The notes under the pieces: generated by a model
The model's database searches: none
What the model saw: only the letters and a program-made list of their open reading frames with translations
What the model was told of the DNA's origin: nothing
DNA from: an uncultured Flavobacteriaceae bacterium
GTDB lineage: Bacteria > Bacteroidota > Bacteroidia > Flavobacteriales > Flavobacteriaceae
Direction of reading: 5' to 3'
Length of the DNA: 64,000 bases
Assembly (NCBI GenBank): GCA_947500385.1
Contig: CANMSA010000009.1
Location: 160,371-224,370, forward strand
Part shown: positions 9,248 to 19,500 of the stretch, one piece after another
Position numbering within the stretch: position 1 is the first letter of the stretch
Layout of the letters: each line of letters begins with the position of its first letter
Program-made: the position numbers and the translations under genes

Positions 9248-9613
9248 ATGGACATAAATAAAGTAAACCTTCAAACGAAACTAAGCACATTTCATGACTA
9301 CTGGTCCCCTAAAATTGTAGGAGAACTGAACGATCAATTCGTTAAGTTAGCAAAGTTCAAAGGGGAGTTTATACCTCATTCACATGAAAAAGAAGACGAA
9401 CTCTTTTATGTGATAGATGGAGTGCTTTTTATTGAATTAGAACATAAAACCATGGAACTGCATGCTGGTGAATTCGTGATAATTCCCAAAGGGATCCTCC
9501 ACAAACCATACGCACCCAAAGAAGTGAGCGTACTGCTTTTTGAACCGGTATCGACCCTGAATACCGGAGGGATTAAAAATGAACGAACGGTTCGCCGCCT
9601 GGACAAAATTTAG
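9248..9613 (+). CDS. Cupin-domain protein
   Basis: This 121-residue single-domain cupin has the two canonical motifs: HSHEKEDELFYVIDG (HxH...E plus G) and HAGEFVIIPKGILHKP (P-x-G-x-x-H), giving a 3-His/1-Glu metal site. It is soluble and cytoplasmic. Small cupins of this type include dioxygenases, isomerases and ligand-binding proteins; the reaction is not apparent here. It sits between the OsmC gene and the VOC gene with short spacers (27 and 10 bp), consistent with a shared detoxification or small-molecule role. Confidence 0.85.
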   Translation: MDINKVNLQTKLSTFHDYWSPKIVGELNDQFVKLAKFKGEFIPHSHEKEDELFYVIDGVLFIELEHKTMELHAGEFVIIPKGILHKPYAPKEVSVLLFEPVSTLNTGGIKNERTVRRLDKI

Positions 9614-9623
9614 TTTGTAAAAC

Positions 9624-10067
9624 ATGAGATTTGCCCATACCAATATTGTGAGCACAGACTGGAGAGTGCTGGCCGATTTTTATATCAATACTTTTAACTG
9701 CAAAGTTGTACCGCCCATTAGAAAACAGCGGGGTGCATGGCTCGATGCCGGAACGGGAGTGTCAAATGCCTCCTTGGAAGGAGTGCACTTGGCACTTCCA
9801 GGCCATTCGGAAAACGGTCCGACCCTTGAAATCTACCAATACAGGGAAATTGCAGACCTGGGGCCGGCAACACCCAATACAAGAGGTTTTGGTCATATTG
9901 CCTTTGAAGTAGACGATGTTGCGATGCTCCTTCAAGTTTTGATAGCCAATGGGGGAAAGGCGGTTGGACGAGTCACTAAAAGAACCATTGAAGGGGTCGG
10001 TGAAATTACCTTTGTATACGCAAGAGACCCGGAAGGGAATTTGATAGAACTACAAAGTTGGCAATAA
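9624..10067 (+). CDS. VOC-superfamily (glyoxalase/bleomycin-resistance-like) protein
   Basis: The 147-residue protein has the two beta-alpha-beta-beta-beta modules of the VOC fold. Likely metal ligands are His5 (FAHTNI), the Glu in TLEIYQY, the His in GFGHIAFEVDD and the Glu in EGNLIELQSW. The family includes glyoxalase I, extradiol dioxygenases and antibiotic-binding proteins. It is the last gene of the MarR/OsmC/cupin/VOC cluster (10 bp after the cupin). The substrate is unknown. Confidence 0.88.
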   Translation: MRFAHTNIVSTDWRVLADFYINTFNCKVVPPIRKQRGAWLDAGTGVSNASLEGVHLALPGHSENGPTLEIYQYREIADLGPATPNTRGFGHIAFEVDDVAMLLQVLIANGGKAVGRVTKRTIEGVGEITFVYARDPEGNLIELQSWQ

Positions 10068-10181
10068 AACCCATGTACGCAGATACACCTACCTTGCTAG
10101 ACCCCGACCAGAAACTCCAATTCCGTCGCTCTTCAAAATCTCCTTCAAATTCCTTACCTTCCTTCCACTAAAAACCCAACC

Positions 10182-12374
10182 ATGATACGCACCCTTTGCA
10201 CCCTACTGCTACTTTTCGTCTTTCATTCTGGATCGGCCCAAGAATCCATTACAGGATTTACCACGGAAAGTGCTAAAAAACAACTGAGTTTGGAAAGTGC
10301 TTTCGAAGCGAAGCTCAATCCCGATAACCTGGATCAATGGATGCAAAAAATGGCGGCTCAACCCCATTGGGTAGGTACCGAATATGGGAAGGAAAATGCG
10401 GAGTGGATTCAAAAACAATTCAAATCATGGGGATACGATGCCAAAATCGAAACCTATTACATCCTATTCCCTTTCCCAAAGCTACGCGTGCTTGAATTGA
10501 CCGCTCCCACAAGCTATAAAGCAAAACTTACCGCTGTGGCGGTAGAAGGTGATGAATTTACCGCACAGGGAGAAGCCTTGTTGCCCAGTTACAATGCCTT
10601 TTCAACAGATGGTGATGTAGAAGCCGACCTCGTATTCGTGAATTACGGTATTCCGAAAGATTACGAAGAGTTGGATAAGCTGGGGATCGATGTTAAGGGA
10701 AAAATCGTTATTGCCAAATACCAAGGTTCCTGGCGGGGCATTAAACCCAAATTGGCAGCAGAAAAAGGGGCCATTGGTTGTATCATTTATTCCGACCCAA
10801 AAGATGATGGGTACGTACGGGGCGATGTTTATCCGAAAGGCGCTTTTAAAAATAAAACTGGTGTACAACGCGGTTCCGTTATGGACATGCCTACCTATCC
10901 CGGTGATGTGCTTACGCCCGGCTACGGCGCGACAAAAAATGCCAAACGTCTGAATCGCAAAGATGCGCCTACCATTACCAAAATACCCGTATTACCCATT
11001 TCCTATGAAGATGCCTTGCCCCTCCTAGAAGCTTTGGAGGGTCCGGTTGTTCCAAGATCTTGGGTCGGTGGCCTTCCCATTACCTACCATGTAGGTCCGG
11101 GTCCGGCCAAGGTGCACCTACAACTCGAATTTGATTGGAAACTTACCCTTGCGAATAACGTTATCGCCACCCTAAAAGGAAGTGAATTCCCGGATCAATG
11201 GGTCATGCGTGGCAACCACCACGATGCATGGGTACATGGGGCGAACGACCCTGTAAGCGGTATGGTGGCCCTTATGGAAGAAGCACGGGCGATCGGTGTT
11301 CTGGCCAAAGAAGGCAATAGGCCTAAACGCACGCTGGTATATTGCGCTTGGGATGCAGAAGAACCCGGTCTGATCGGATCCACGGAATGGGTCGAAGATC
11401 ATCAAAATGAATTACAGGAAAAGGTCGTTGCCTATATTAATACGGACGGCAATGGGCGCGGATTTCTAGGAGCCGGCGGATCACACAGTTTGCAGAAAAT
11501 GGTAGGAGAAGTAGCCAGTTCGGTAACGGATCCACAAAAGGGAGTTTCTATCAAAGAACGTAGAAGCGCCGTTGATTTGATCAATGGACGCAACGAGGCG
11601 TTCAAGCTCTACGCCCTGGGCTCTGGGTCCGACTATACCCCTTTTATACAACATGCCGGAATCGCGGCGCTGAATCTTGGTTTTGGAGGAGAAAATGCCG
11701 GGGGGGAATACCACACTATCTATGACACCTATCCGCATTACAAACGTTTTAAAGATCCGGGCTTTGCCTATGGTGTGGCCCTGGCCAATACGGCAGGGAG
11801 AATTTCTTTAAGAATGGCCAATGCCGACGTACTGCCCTTTGAATTTGAACAGTGGCATGAGACCGTATCGGGATATTTAACGGAAATCATGAGATCGTGC
11901 AAGGCCATGCGGGAATCGGTGGAAAAGCACAATACAATGGTCGATAAAAATATTTTTGAACTGGTAGCTGACCCTAAGAAACCCTTTGTGAAGCCTGAAA
12001 AAAAGGCACCCATTCCTTATCTTGATTTTACCCCCTTGCAAAACGAGCTTTCCAAGCTAAAAGGAATCATTCAAGAGTGGCAGAAAGCCGACAAAACAAC
12101 CCTCTCGACCGCAAAACTTTTAGACCTGAACAAGCAACTGATGCAGGCAGAACAGGCACTGACTTATACCAATGGGCTTCCAAGGCGCTCATGGTATACA
12201 CATCAAATCTATGCCCCTGGTTTTTATACCGGATATGGAGTAAAAACATTGCCAGGGGTACGAGAAGCGATCGAGCAGGAAAATTGGAAAGAAGCGCAGG
12301 AACAAATCGGCATCCTGGCAAATACATTAAAGCAGTTTGGTACGCATATTGCAGAGATGAATAAACACTTTTAA
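10182..12374 (+). CDS. Secreted M28 metallopeptidase, glutamate carboxypeptidase II-like
   Basis: The 730-residue protein has a signal peptide (1-20), a protease-associated insert (about 120-300), an M28 catalytic core (about 320-560) and a C-terminal helical dimerisation domain of the transferrin-receptor type (about 590-725). This order matches glutamate carboxypeptidase II/PSMA. Metal and catalytic residues are visible: His346 (NHHDAW), Asp356 (ANDPVSG), Glu393/Glu394 (WDAEEPGLIGS), Asp422 (NTDGNG) and His511 (EYHTIYDTY). It probably trims acidic or other C-terminal residues from peptides in the periplasm or outside the cell. It has its own upstream region of 114 bp. Confidence 0.93.
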   Translation: MIRTLCTLLLLFVFHSGSAQESITGFTTESAKKQLSLESAFEAKLNPDNLDQWMQKMAAQPHWVGTEYGKENAEWIQKQFKSWGYDAKIETYYILFPFPKLRVLELTAPTSYKAKLTAVAVEGDEFTAQGEALLPSYNAFSTDGDVEADLVFVNYGIPKDYEELDKLGIDVKGKIVIAKYQGSWRGIKPKLAAEKGAIGCIIYSDPKDDGYVRGDVYPKGAFKNKTGVQRGSVMDMPTYPGDVLTPGYGATKNAKRLNRKDAPTITKIPVLPISYEDALPLLEALEGPVVPRSWVGGLPITYHVGPGPAKVHLQLEFDWKLTLANNVIATLKGSEFPDQWVMRGNHHDAWVHGANDPVSGMVALMEEARAIGVLAKEGNRPKRTLVYCAWDAEEPGLIGSTEWVEDHQNELQEKVVAYINTDGNGRGFLGAGGSHSLQKMVGEVASSVTDPQKGVSIKERRSAVDLINGRNEAFKLYALGSGSDYTPFIQHAGIAALNLGFGGENAGGEYHTIYDTYPHYKRFKDPGFAYGVALANTAGRISLRMANADVLPFEFEQWHETVSGYLTEIMRSCKAMRESVEKHNTMVDKNIFELVADPKKPFVKPEKKAPIPYLDFTPLQNELSKLKGIIQEWQKADKTTLSTAKLLDLNKQLMQAEQALTYTNGLPRRSWYTHQIYAPGFYTGYGVKTLPGVREAIEQENWKEAQEQIGILANTLKQFGTHIAEMNKHF

Positions 12375-12384
12375 AGTAAACCTT

Positions 12385-12612
12385 ATGAGCTCAAACTATA
12401 CAAAAATATTTAGCGGTAATTCGTTGTTAGGCAATCGTATCATCGCTGAACTTAAGGAGGCAGGCATCGAAGCCGTTGTTAAAAACCAAGGGGAATCGGC
12501 CCGATTGGCCGGTTTTGGAAATACTATGACAGGGCATATTGACCTGGAAGTACATCAAGATGAATTGGAAAAAGCAATGGTCATTGTGAACGCATGTACC
12601 CAAGAGGTATAG
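12385..12612 (+). CDS. DUF2007-family small protein
   Basis: The 75-residue protein resembles DUF2007 (putative signal-transducing protein): an opening YTKIFSGNSLLGNRIIAELKEAGIEA, a central ID/LxVHQDELEKA segment and a C-terminal helix. The fold is a small ferredoxin-like alpha/beta domain, related in shape to PII-like proteins. It has no signal peptide. It starts 10 bp after the peptidase stop, so it may be co-transcribed with it. It is convergent with the MocR regulator downstream. Confidence 0.75.
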   Translation: MSSNYTKIFSGNSLLGNRIIAELKEAGIEAVVKNQGESARLAGFGNTMTGHIDLEVHQDELEKAMVIVNACTQEV

Positions 12613-12624
12613 CACATACAAGGT

Positions 12625-14082
12625 CTAGGCAATACGTACGGCAGTTTCAGCAGCGAGTAATTGCTTTACCAACCTTCCCAATTGTGCCAAACTTTGATCA
12701 ATACGGGCTGTCCATAACATCCCATAACTGAGTCGCATACAATGTTTATACTGGTCTTGTAAGGTAAAAATGTTTCCGGGGGTAAAAGCGATGTTTTTGG
12801 CAAGTGCCAGGTCGTACAATTCTTCAGTAGCCACCCTACGATCAAGTTCTACCCACAGCAGAAAACTACCCTTGGGCTTACTGACCCGAGTACCCTCCGG
12901 AAAGTACGTACCAATGGCACGAATGTATTTGATGCTATTTGCGTGAAGCGTTTCCCGTAAACGACGCAGGTGATGATCGTACCGCCCATTTTCTAAAAAA
13001 TTGGCGATGGTTTCCTGCATAATGGTCGGTGTAGAGGAGGAAAGGTATAACTTTAAGCGCATGACCTCGTCAAAATACTTTCCAGGAGCTACCCAGCCAA
13101 TTCGGTACCCGCCGGCAATGGTCTTTGAAAAAGAGCTTACCCAAAGCACCAAACCGCTATCATCATAAAACCGGCAGGGAATGGGCCGTTTTTTTCCATA
13201 GTAGATTTCTCCGCAAATATCGTCTTCGATCAAGGGTATCTCATAAGCCTGTATCAAACGTACCAATTCTTGTTTGTTACTTTCCGGCATTACACTGCCC
13301 ATGGGATTGCTAAAATTACAGACTAACAAAATACAATGAATGCGCTGTCTTTTAAGTACTTTTTCAAGCTCATTCAGATCAATACCGGTACTAGAGTCGG
13401 TCGGGAGTTCCATCACCTTCAATCCCAAGGTATTTGCCAACTGAAGGATTCCATAAAAAACCGGACTTTCCACGACGATCGTATCCCCTGGTTTGGTAAC
13501 CGCCATCAACGATAGCGATAAGGCGCTCGTACAGCCCGCGGTAATTACCAAATCTTGTTCGCTCAGGGCGCCGCCCCATAGCATGGTACGCTTGGCAATT
13601 TGCCGCCGTAAATTTTCACTGCCCTGAATATTATCATAGTAGGTACCACCCGCCGGAAGTTTACTTACCGTCTCATGTAATGTCTTACGCAACTTGGCTA
13701 CCGGCAGCAGGTCGGCAGCGGGTACGCCCAACGACAAATTCACCATTTCCGTATTGCTCAGGTTCTGATAGAAATCGATGATCATTTCGGTGACGCCTTG
13801 TTGCACTGCCTTTTTCTTGGGATTCGATTTTACCGGACAGGCGGGTATGCGTTGGGCACAATACGATACATAATACCCCGAACGTGGCCGTGATGCGATA
13901 AGGCTCTTGGCCTCCAAACGGTAATAGGCCTGCAAAACGGTGCTGATACTTACCCCATATTCTTGCTTCAAGACACGTACGGAAGGCAGCTTGTCACCGG
14001 TTAGCAAAACGCCCTCGAGTATCTGTTGTTCGATATGCTTGGCAATATCGTTATATAAATAAGAGTTTCTTTTGGTTCCCAT
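12625..14082 (-). CDS. MocR/PdxR-type PLP-dependent regulator (GntR HTH plus aminotransferase domain)
   Basis: The 485-residue protein starts with a GntR winged helix (about 8-75; KLPSVRVLKQEYGVSISTVLQAYYRLEA) fused to a fold-type I aminotransferase domain. The PLP lysine is Lys320 in SSFSKTIAGGYRIGW, and further cofactor contacts are recognisable in NFSNPMG and IEDDICGEIYY. MocR regulators sense pyridoxal phosphate or an amino compound and usually control divergent genes. The divergent neighbours are an AraC-like protein and a PLP-dependent decarboxylase, 110 bp away, which are the plausible targets. Confidence 0.9.
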   Translation of the reverse strand: MGTKRNSYLYNDIAKHIEQQILEGVLLTGDKLPSVRVLKQEYGVSISTVLQAYYRLEAKSLIASRPRSGYYVSYCAQRIPACPVKSNPKKKAVQQGVTEMIIDFYQNLSNTEMVNLSLGVPAADLLPVAKLRKTLHETVSKLPAGGTYYDNIQGSENLRRQIAKRTMLWGGALSEQDLVITAGCTSALSLSLMAVTKPGDTIVVESPVFYGILQLANTLGLKVMELPTDSSTGIDLNELEKVLKRQRIHCILLVCNFSNPMGSVMPESNKQELVRLIQAYEIPLIEDDICGEIYYGKKRPIPCRFYDDSGLVLWVSSFSKTIAGGYRIGWVAPGKYFDEVMRLKLYLSSSTPTIMQETIANFLENGRYDHHLRRLRETLHANSIKYIRAIGTYFPEGTRVSKPKGSFLLWVELDRRVATEELYDLALAKNIAFTPGNIFTLQDQYKHCMRLSYGMLWTARIDQSLAQLGRLVKQLLAAETAVRIA

Positions 14083-14192
14083 AGCCTAAAAAAAGTATCT
14101 GTACTGGTCAAATTTACAAAAACTGAATCTGTTATGGTATTCATTTTTAATCGAACTTTGAGTATTGTTATTCAAGTCCAAAATCACATCAA

Positions 14193-14963
14193 ATGCAAGG
14201 GTACTCACAAAACATTCCTGTTCCTGCCCAAATAAGCCATCTTATTAAGCACATTTGGTACGCAGACATTTCTAAGAATAAGCAACGTACGCCAGACATA
14301 TTGGTGCCGCGACTACATCAAGAATTGGTCTTTCTTTTTGAAGGCAGTTATCGAAAAAGAAAGGGTTCTTCAAAGGATATGACCTTCCAAGTAACAGAGT
14401 CGGTTGTTATTGGTATGCAGGAGCAATTAATTATGAGCAGGCCTATCGGGAGTATTAAAAGCGTTGGCATTCAGTTTCATCCGATGGCATTTTACAAGCT
14501 CTTTAAAGAAAAAGGGATGCGCACGTTGAACAAGCATCTTCCCTTGCACCATTTTGACAATGCTTCCCTAGTACCGCTGCACGGGCAACTGGAAAAAGCG
14601 CATTCGCCGAAAGAAACCTGCGAACGGATCAAGAACTTCTTTTTAAAACTTGAAAAGAACACTGCCCTATCCGAAGCGGGCAAAACGACTCAAAAATGTA
14701 TCGAAACCCTGCAGTTATTCAAGGGGGCCGTAGATTTTAGGGAATGGGCACGACTCCACTATATGACGCTTGCCGAATTGGAACGTTGCTTCGAACAATT
14801 CCTGGGCCTTTCCTTGTTAGAGACACAGGCAATCGTACAGACGGAAGCCAGTTATCTAGACTCAACCACCTCGAACCATGAGCCCCCCAGTACCGATTCA
14901 CCTTTGCAAAACCTATTAAACGACATTGGTCTGGGAACGCCAGATCCCTGCGATAAATCATGA
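14193..14963 (+). CDS. AraC-like protein with DUF6597-type sensor, HTH incomplete
   Basis: The 256-residue protein begins like the DUF6597 sensor domain of AraC-family regulators (YSQNIPVPAQISHLIKHIWY ... VPRLHQELVFLFEGSY ... IKSVGIQFHPMAFYKLF). Residues 175-220 look like the first helix-turn-helix of AraC proteins (DFREWARLHYMTLAELERCFEQFLGLS). The second helix-turn-helix, normally following with a DIAYxLGFxDxSHF pattern, is missing; the tail is a Ser/Pro/Thr-rich 35 residues. DNA binding may therefore be weakened or lost. It lies between the MocR gene and the decarboxylase, 45 bp before the latter. Confidence 0.65.
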   Translation: MQGYSQNIPVPAQISHLIKHIWYADISKNKQRTPDILVPRLHQELVFLFEGSYRKRKGSSKDMTFQVTESVVIGMQEQLIMSRPIGSIKSVGIQFHPMAFYKLFKEKGMRTLNKHLPLHHFDNASLVPLHGQLEKAHSPKETCERIKNFFLKLEKNTALSEAGKTTQKCIETLQLFKGAVDFREWARLHYMTLAELERCFEQFLGLSLLETQAIVQTEASYLDSTTSNHEPPSTDSPLQNLLNDIGLGTPDPCDKS

Positions 14964-15008
14964 GGTTCCCCGACCTGCATCCCCTTTCAACATAATTCCT
15001 TTTCACAT

Positions 15009-16427
15009 ATGAAAAAAGAAACATCCTTACAATCGCAATTATATCTCGACAGTAGCAACGAAGAATTGTTTCAAAAGGCACAAAAACTAGGATATGAATA
15101 TCTCAAAACCGTCTTTGACCGCAATGTTTTCCCCACCGAAAAAGCCCTTGCCGATCTGGTGCATTTTGAGGAGGCCATGCCAGCTTCCCCTACCCCTGCA
15201 GAGGAGGTAATACGATTATTGAATACCTATGGTTCCCCCGCTACCGTTGCTACGATGGGAGCGCGTTATTTCGGATTTGTTTCCGGCGGCGCCGTCCCGG
15301 CAGGGCTTGCGGCGAAAAACCTGGCCACTTTTTGGGATCAGGCCCCAGCTATGCAGGTACTTTCACCTATTGGATCCGCTTTGGAGACCCTTGTGGAATC
15401 GTGGCTAATAGAACTTTTCAACCTTCCTAAAAGTACGGTGGCCGGTTTTGTGAGCGGTACCTCCATGGCGAATTTTTGCGGCTTGGCCGCTGCGCGCTTC
15501 CGACAACTCTCCAAACTCGGCTGGGATATGAATGTAAACGGAGTTTTCGATGCGCCCAAACTACGGATCATTACAGGAAGACATGCCCATTCTACGATTC
15601 TAAAATCGATTACCCTGCTTGGTTTTGGGAAAAACAATATTGAATGGGTCGATGTGGATGACCAAGGTCGCGTTCGCCCTGAACTGATTCCCGATTTGGA
15701 TGATCGGTGTATTTTAATTTTACAAGCGGGCAATGTGAATAGCGGTTCCTTCGATAATTTTGAGAACATCTGTGAAAAGGCAAAGAATGCAGGGGCCTGG
15801 ATCCATATTGATGGTGCTTTTGGACTTTGGGCAGGTGCGGTGGCGAAATTGTCCCACCTGACCAATGGCATTGAACATGCAAATTCTTGGGCCGTTGATG
15901 GGCATAAGACCCTTAATACCCCCTATGACAGTGGCATCTTATTATGTAATGATGAGGAAGCGCTGCAATCGGCCTTGCATATGAGCGGTAGTTATATTGT
16001 AACAAGTGACCAACGTGACGGGATGTTCTATACTCCTGAAATGTCTCGTAGGGCCCGCATAATTGAACTATGGGCCACGATTAAAAACTTAGGAAAACAA
16101 GGTATTGATGAAATGGTCTATGGGATGTGCCAAAGAGCGCAGCAATTCGCAGAAGAACTTTCGAGTATTAAGGGTTTCACCGTACTTAACGAAGTTGTTT
16201 TCAACCAAGTACTCCTCCAATGTGAAACAGATGACATTACCCAAAAAACCATGGAAGGCGTACAAGAACTTCGAGAATGTTGGGTGGGCGGATCCCTGTG
16301 GAATGGTAAAAAGGTCATTCGTATCAGTGTCTGCTCATGGGCCACCACGGCAAATGATGTAAGCAGGTCTGTACGATCTTTTGAAAAAGCACATCAAATG
16401 GCACAACATTTATCGGCGGTCCAATAA
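15009..16427 (+). CDS. PLP-dependent decarboxylase, group II family
   Basis: The 472-residue enzyme belongs to the glutamate/aromatic-L-amino-acid decarboxylase-like fold-type I PLP proteins. Asp268 in IHIDGAFGLW should bind the pyridine nitrogen and Lys300 in SWAVDGHKTLN should form the Schiff base. GRHAHSTILKS supplies the His that stacks on the cofactor. The substrate is an amino acid but cannot be specified. No signal peptide, so it is cytoplasmic. The divergent MocR regulator and the upstream AraC-like gene suggest it is controlled by an amine, amino acid or PLP signal. Confidence 0.88.
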   Translation: MKKETSLQSQLYLDSSNEELFQKAQKLGYEYLKTVFDRNVFPTEKALADLVHFEEAMPASPTPAEEVIRLLNTYGSPATVATMGARYFGFVSGGAVPAGLAAKNLATFWDQAPAMQVLSPIGSALETLVESWLIELFNLPKSTVAGFVSGTSMANFCGLAAARFRQLSKLGWDMNVNGVFDAPKLRIITGRHAHSTILKSITLLGFGKNNIEWVDVDDQGRVRPELIPDLDDRCILILQAGNVNSGSFDNFENICEKAKNAGAWIHIDGAFGLWAGAVAKLSHLTNGIEHANSWAVDGHKTLNTPYDSGILLCNDEEALQSALHMSGSYIVTSDQRDGMFYTPEMSRRARIIELWATIKNLGKQGIDEMVYGMCQRAQQFAEELSSIKGFTVLNEVVFNQVLLQCETDDITQKTMEGVQELRECWVGGSLWNGKKVIRISVCSWATTANDVSRSVRSFEKAHQMAQHLSAVQ

Positions 16428-16529
16428 CCGTTATGTCGGTGATGTTTTTTTTCGGTTATAAAAAGCACCGATGCAGGTATTTCGCTTGTTGTGGATTGCG
16501 TATTTTTAAGGAGCGTAAATCGACCAAAC

Positions 16530-19500
16530 ATGAAACCGTACCAACTGCTTTTAATACTATCGCTTTTATCAATAGGTTCTCTGTCTTTAAATTCTTGCAT
16601 CCACCAAACAAAACCCAAAGAGATTCCGGAAACGATCACGGAAGATTCGTTGCTCGCCGCTTCAAGGGCCGCCGATGCGCGTAAAACAATTGCCGCGGTG
16701 GTAGCAGACGGTCTAACGCTAAGTCTATGGGCGAATGATTCGTTGGCACCAGATCCCATCGCCATGCAAATCGATGATGAGGGAAGTATTTATTTGACCC
16801 GGACCAACCGTCAAAAAAATTCAGAATTCGATATTCGAGGCTACCAGCATTGGATGACGAAATCTATAAGCTTACAGACCGTAGAAGAACGACGCGCCTT
16901 TTTGAAGGAGACTTTTGCACCCGAACAAAGCAAAGAGAACGAATGGCTTCCTGACTTGAATAATGACGGAAGTCATGATTGGAAGGATCTGACCGTTGAA
17001 AAAGAAGAAATATGGAAGTTAGAGGATACCAATAAAGATGGTATTGCAGATAAGTCTATCCGAATTCTCGAGGATTTTAATGAAGAAATAACCGATGTTG
17101 CTGGGGCCTTGTTGGTTCGCAAGGACGATATCTTTGTAGGCGTGGGTCCGGATATGTGGCGCCTTTGGGATACAAATGACGATGGCGTACTCGACGAAAA
17201 AACCGCCATTGCCCATGGTTTTGCCGTTCATATTGGTTTTGGCGGACACGGCATGTCGGGTGCCATCGAAGGTCCCGATGGAAAAATATATTGGGGTATT
17301 GGGGACATTGGTGCAAACATCACAACGGTTTCAGGGGCCCAACATGCATACCCGAACCAGGGGGTCATTGTGCGTTGCAATCCCGACGGTAGTAATTTTG
17401 AAGTATTCGCCCGCGGTTTGCGCAATACCCATGAATTCGTTTTTGATGCCTATGGCAATATGATATCCTCCGACAATGATGGGGACCATGCCGGGGAAAG
17501 CGAACGCTTGGTGCACATTGTAGAAGGCTCCGATGCCGGCTGGCGATCCAATTGGCAATATGGGAAGTATACCGATCCAAAGAACAATGGCTACAATGTT
17601 TGGATGGATGAAAAGCTATATCTGCCACACTGGGAAGGACAGGCGGCCTATATTCTTCCACCCATTATGAATTATCACAACGGCCCCACGGGCATGGCCG
17701 TGAATCCGGGGACCGCTCTTGGGACCAAATGGACCAACCAATTCTTTTTGACCGAGTTTGTAGGTGATCCGGGACGTTCCCATATATGGTCATTCGGCTT
17801 GAAGCCAAAAGGCGCTTCATTTGAATTGGATGGAGAGACCGATGTATTGAGCGGGGTGCTCCCTACCGGGATACAGTTTGGCCCCGATGGTGCTTTATAT
17901 CTTGCCGATTGGATCAACGGTTGGGGTACCAAAAACTATGGGCGCGTTTGGAAGTTGGATGTAACAGCGGCAAAAAATGATTTGGAAACTGAGCGTTTGG
18001 AAACGCAGCGCCTAATGCGAATGAATTACCAAGAGGCCGATACCGACGAGCTTGTCGCCCTGCTCCGAAACCAAGACATGCGTATTCGTAAAAAGGCGCA
18101 GTTTGAATTGGCCACCCGTACTTTTTGGGGATATCGGGCCATGAAAAAGGTCATTGTGGAAGAAACGAATCAATTGGCTCGTATACACGCAATTTGGGGG
18201 ATTGGGCAAATTGCCGACTCCGATCCGGAAGAAGCCGCCCCATTGGCGGCACTCCTAGACGATGAAGACCCTGAAATAGTGGCGCAGGCCCTTAAAGTTC
18301 TCGGCGATGTAAGATACAACGCCATAGCTCCCAAAGTACTTCCTCTGTTAAAAAGTGAAGCACCGAGGGTACGGTTTTTTGCTGCTCAGGCCTTGGGAAG
18401 ACTTCGTTATGAAGCGGCTATAACGCCCCTTCTTGATCTCTTGGCCGCCAACAATGACGAAGATCTATATCTAAGACATGCTGCGGTGCTCGCACTCTCC
18501 CGAATTGGGGACGAACAACCTATAATTGCCCTTTCCAACCATGAGAATGCGAGTCTTCGCCTAGCCGCGGTGCTGACCTTGCGCAGAATGGGCCATAAAG
18601 CCGTTGCCGACTTCTTAGAGGATGAAAATGAATTTATCGCCACGGAGGCCGCTCGAGCCATCAACGATGATGGCTCCATTACTGCAGGGCTCCCTGCCTT
18701 GGCCAACCAACTCACAAAAGCAAAGCGAACATCAGAACCGCTACTTCGACGTGCCATCAACGCGGCACTGCGGGTAGGAGGAGATACAGAACTAGACGCA
18801 CTTTTAAATTTTTCAAAAAGAACCACAGTGTCGAGTACACTACGAGGTGAGGCCTTGGCAGTGTTGGGAGGTTGGGCAAATCCGTCGGTTTTAGACCGCG
18901 TAGATGGCCGGTTTAGGGGTGAAATAAAACGCGACTCCGTAGCTGTCAAGGCAAAAATTGAAAAAGGGGTTCCTGCCTTTTTAGAAGAAAATAATCCTGA
19001 TATCCTACAAGGGGTGGCCAAAATGGCAGGAGCGTTGGGCATTGCCGCATATAACACCAAACTATTGAAGATTCTTAAAGGGCATCAAGACCCAAATGTG
19101 AGGGCCGCCATGCTATCCGCTTTGGGCACCCTTGGCACCGCCGCCGATATTGAAAGTGCATTGAACATAGGCATGGGCGATACGGCGCAGCGGGTACGCG
19201 AAACCGCGGTAGGCCTATTGGGCAAGCTCGATATTTCAAAAGAACGGCTCCCACAACTTGTGAATTCTTTTTTCAAAAACGGTTCTGCCGGGGAACAGCA
19301 GCGTATGTTGGCTGTTCTAGGGGCAATGCCGGTGGAAAAAAGTAGTCCGGTATTGACCAATTTGATTCAAAAAGCCAAACGGAACCAATTATCACCCAAT
19401 GTGACCCTAGATTTAATCGAAGCTGTCGAAGCCACCGATTCAAACGAGCTGACCTCGCAATTGGCAGCGATCAAAAACAACGGACACTCGGTAGAAGCCT

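Noticed and set aside
18407..19060. Long minus-strand frame opposite the HEAT repeats
   Set aside because: It is Ser/Ala-rich and antisense to a well-supported coding region. A shadow frame.
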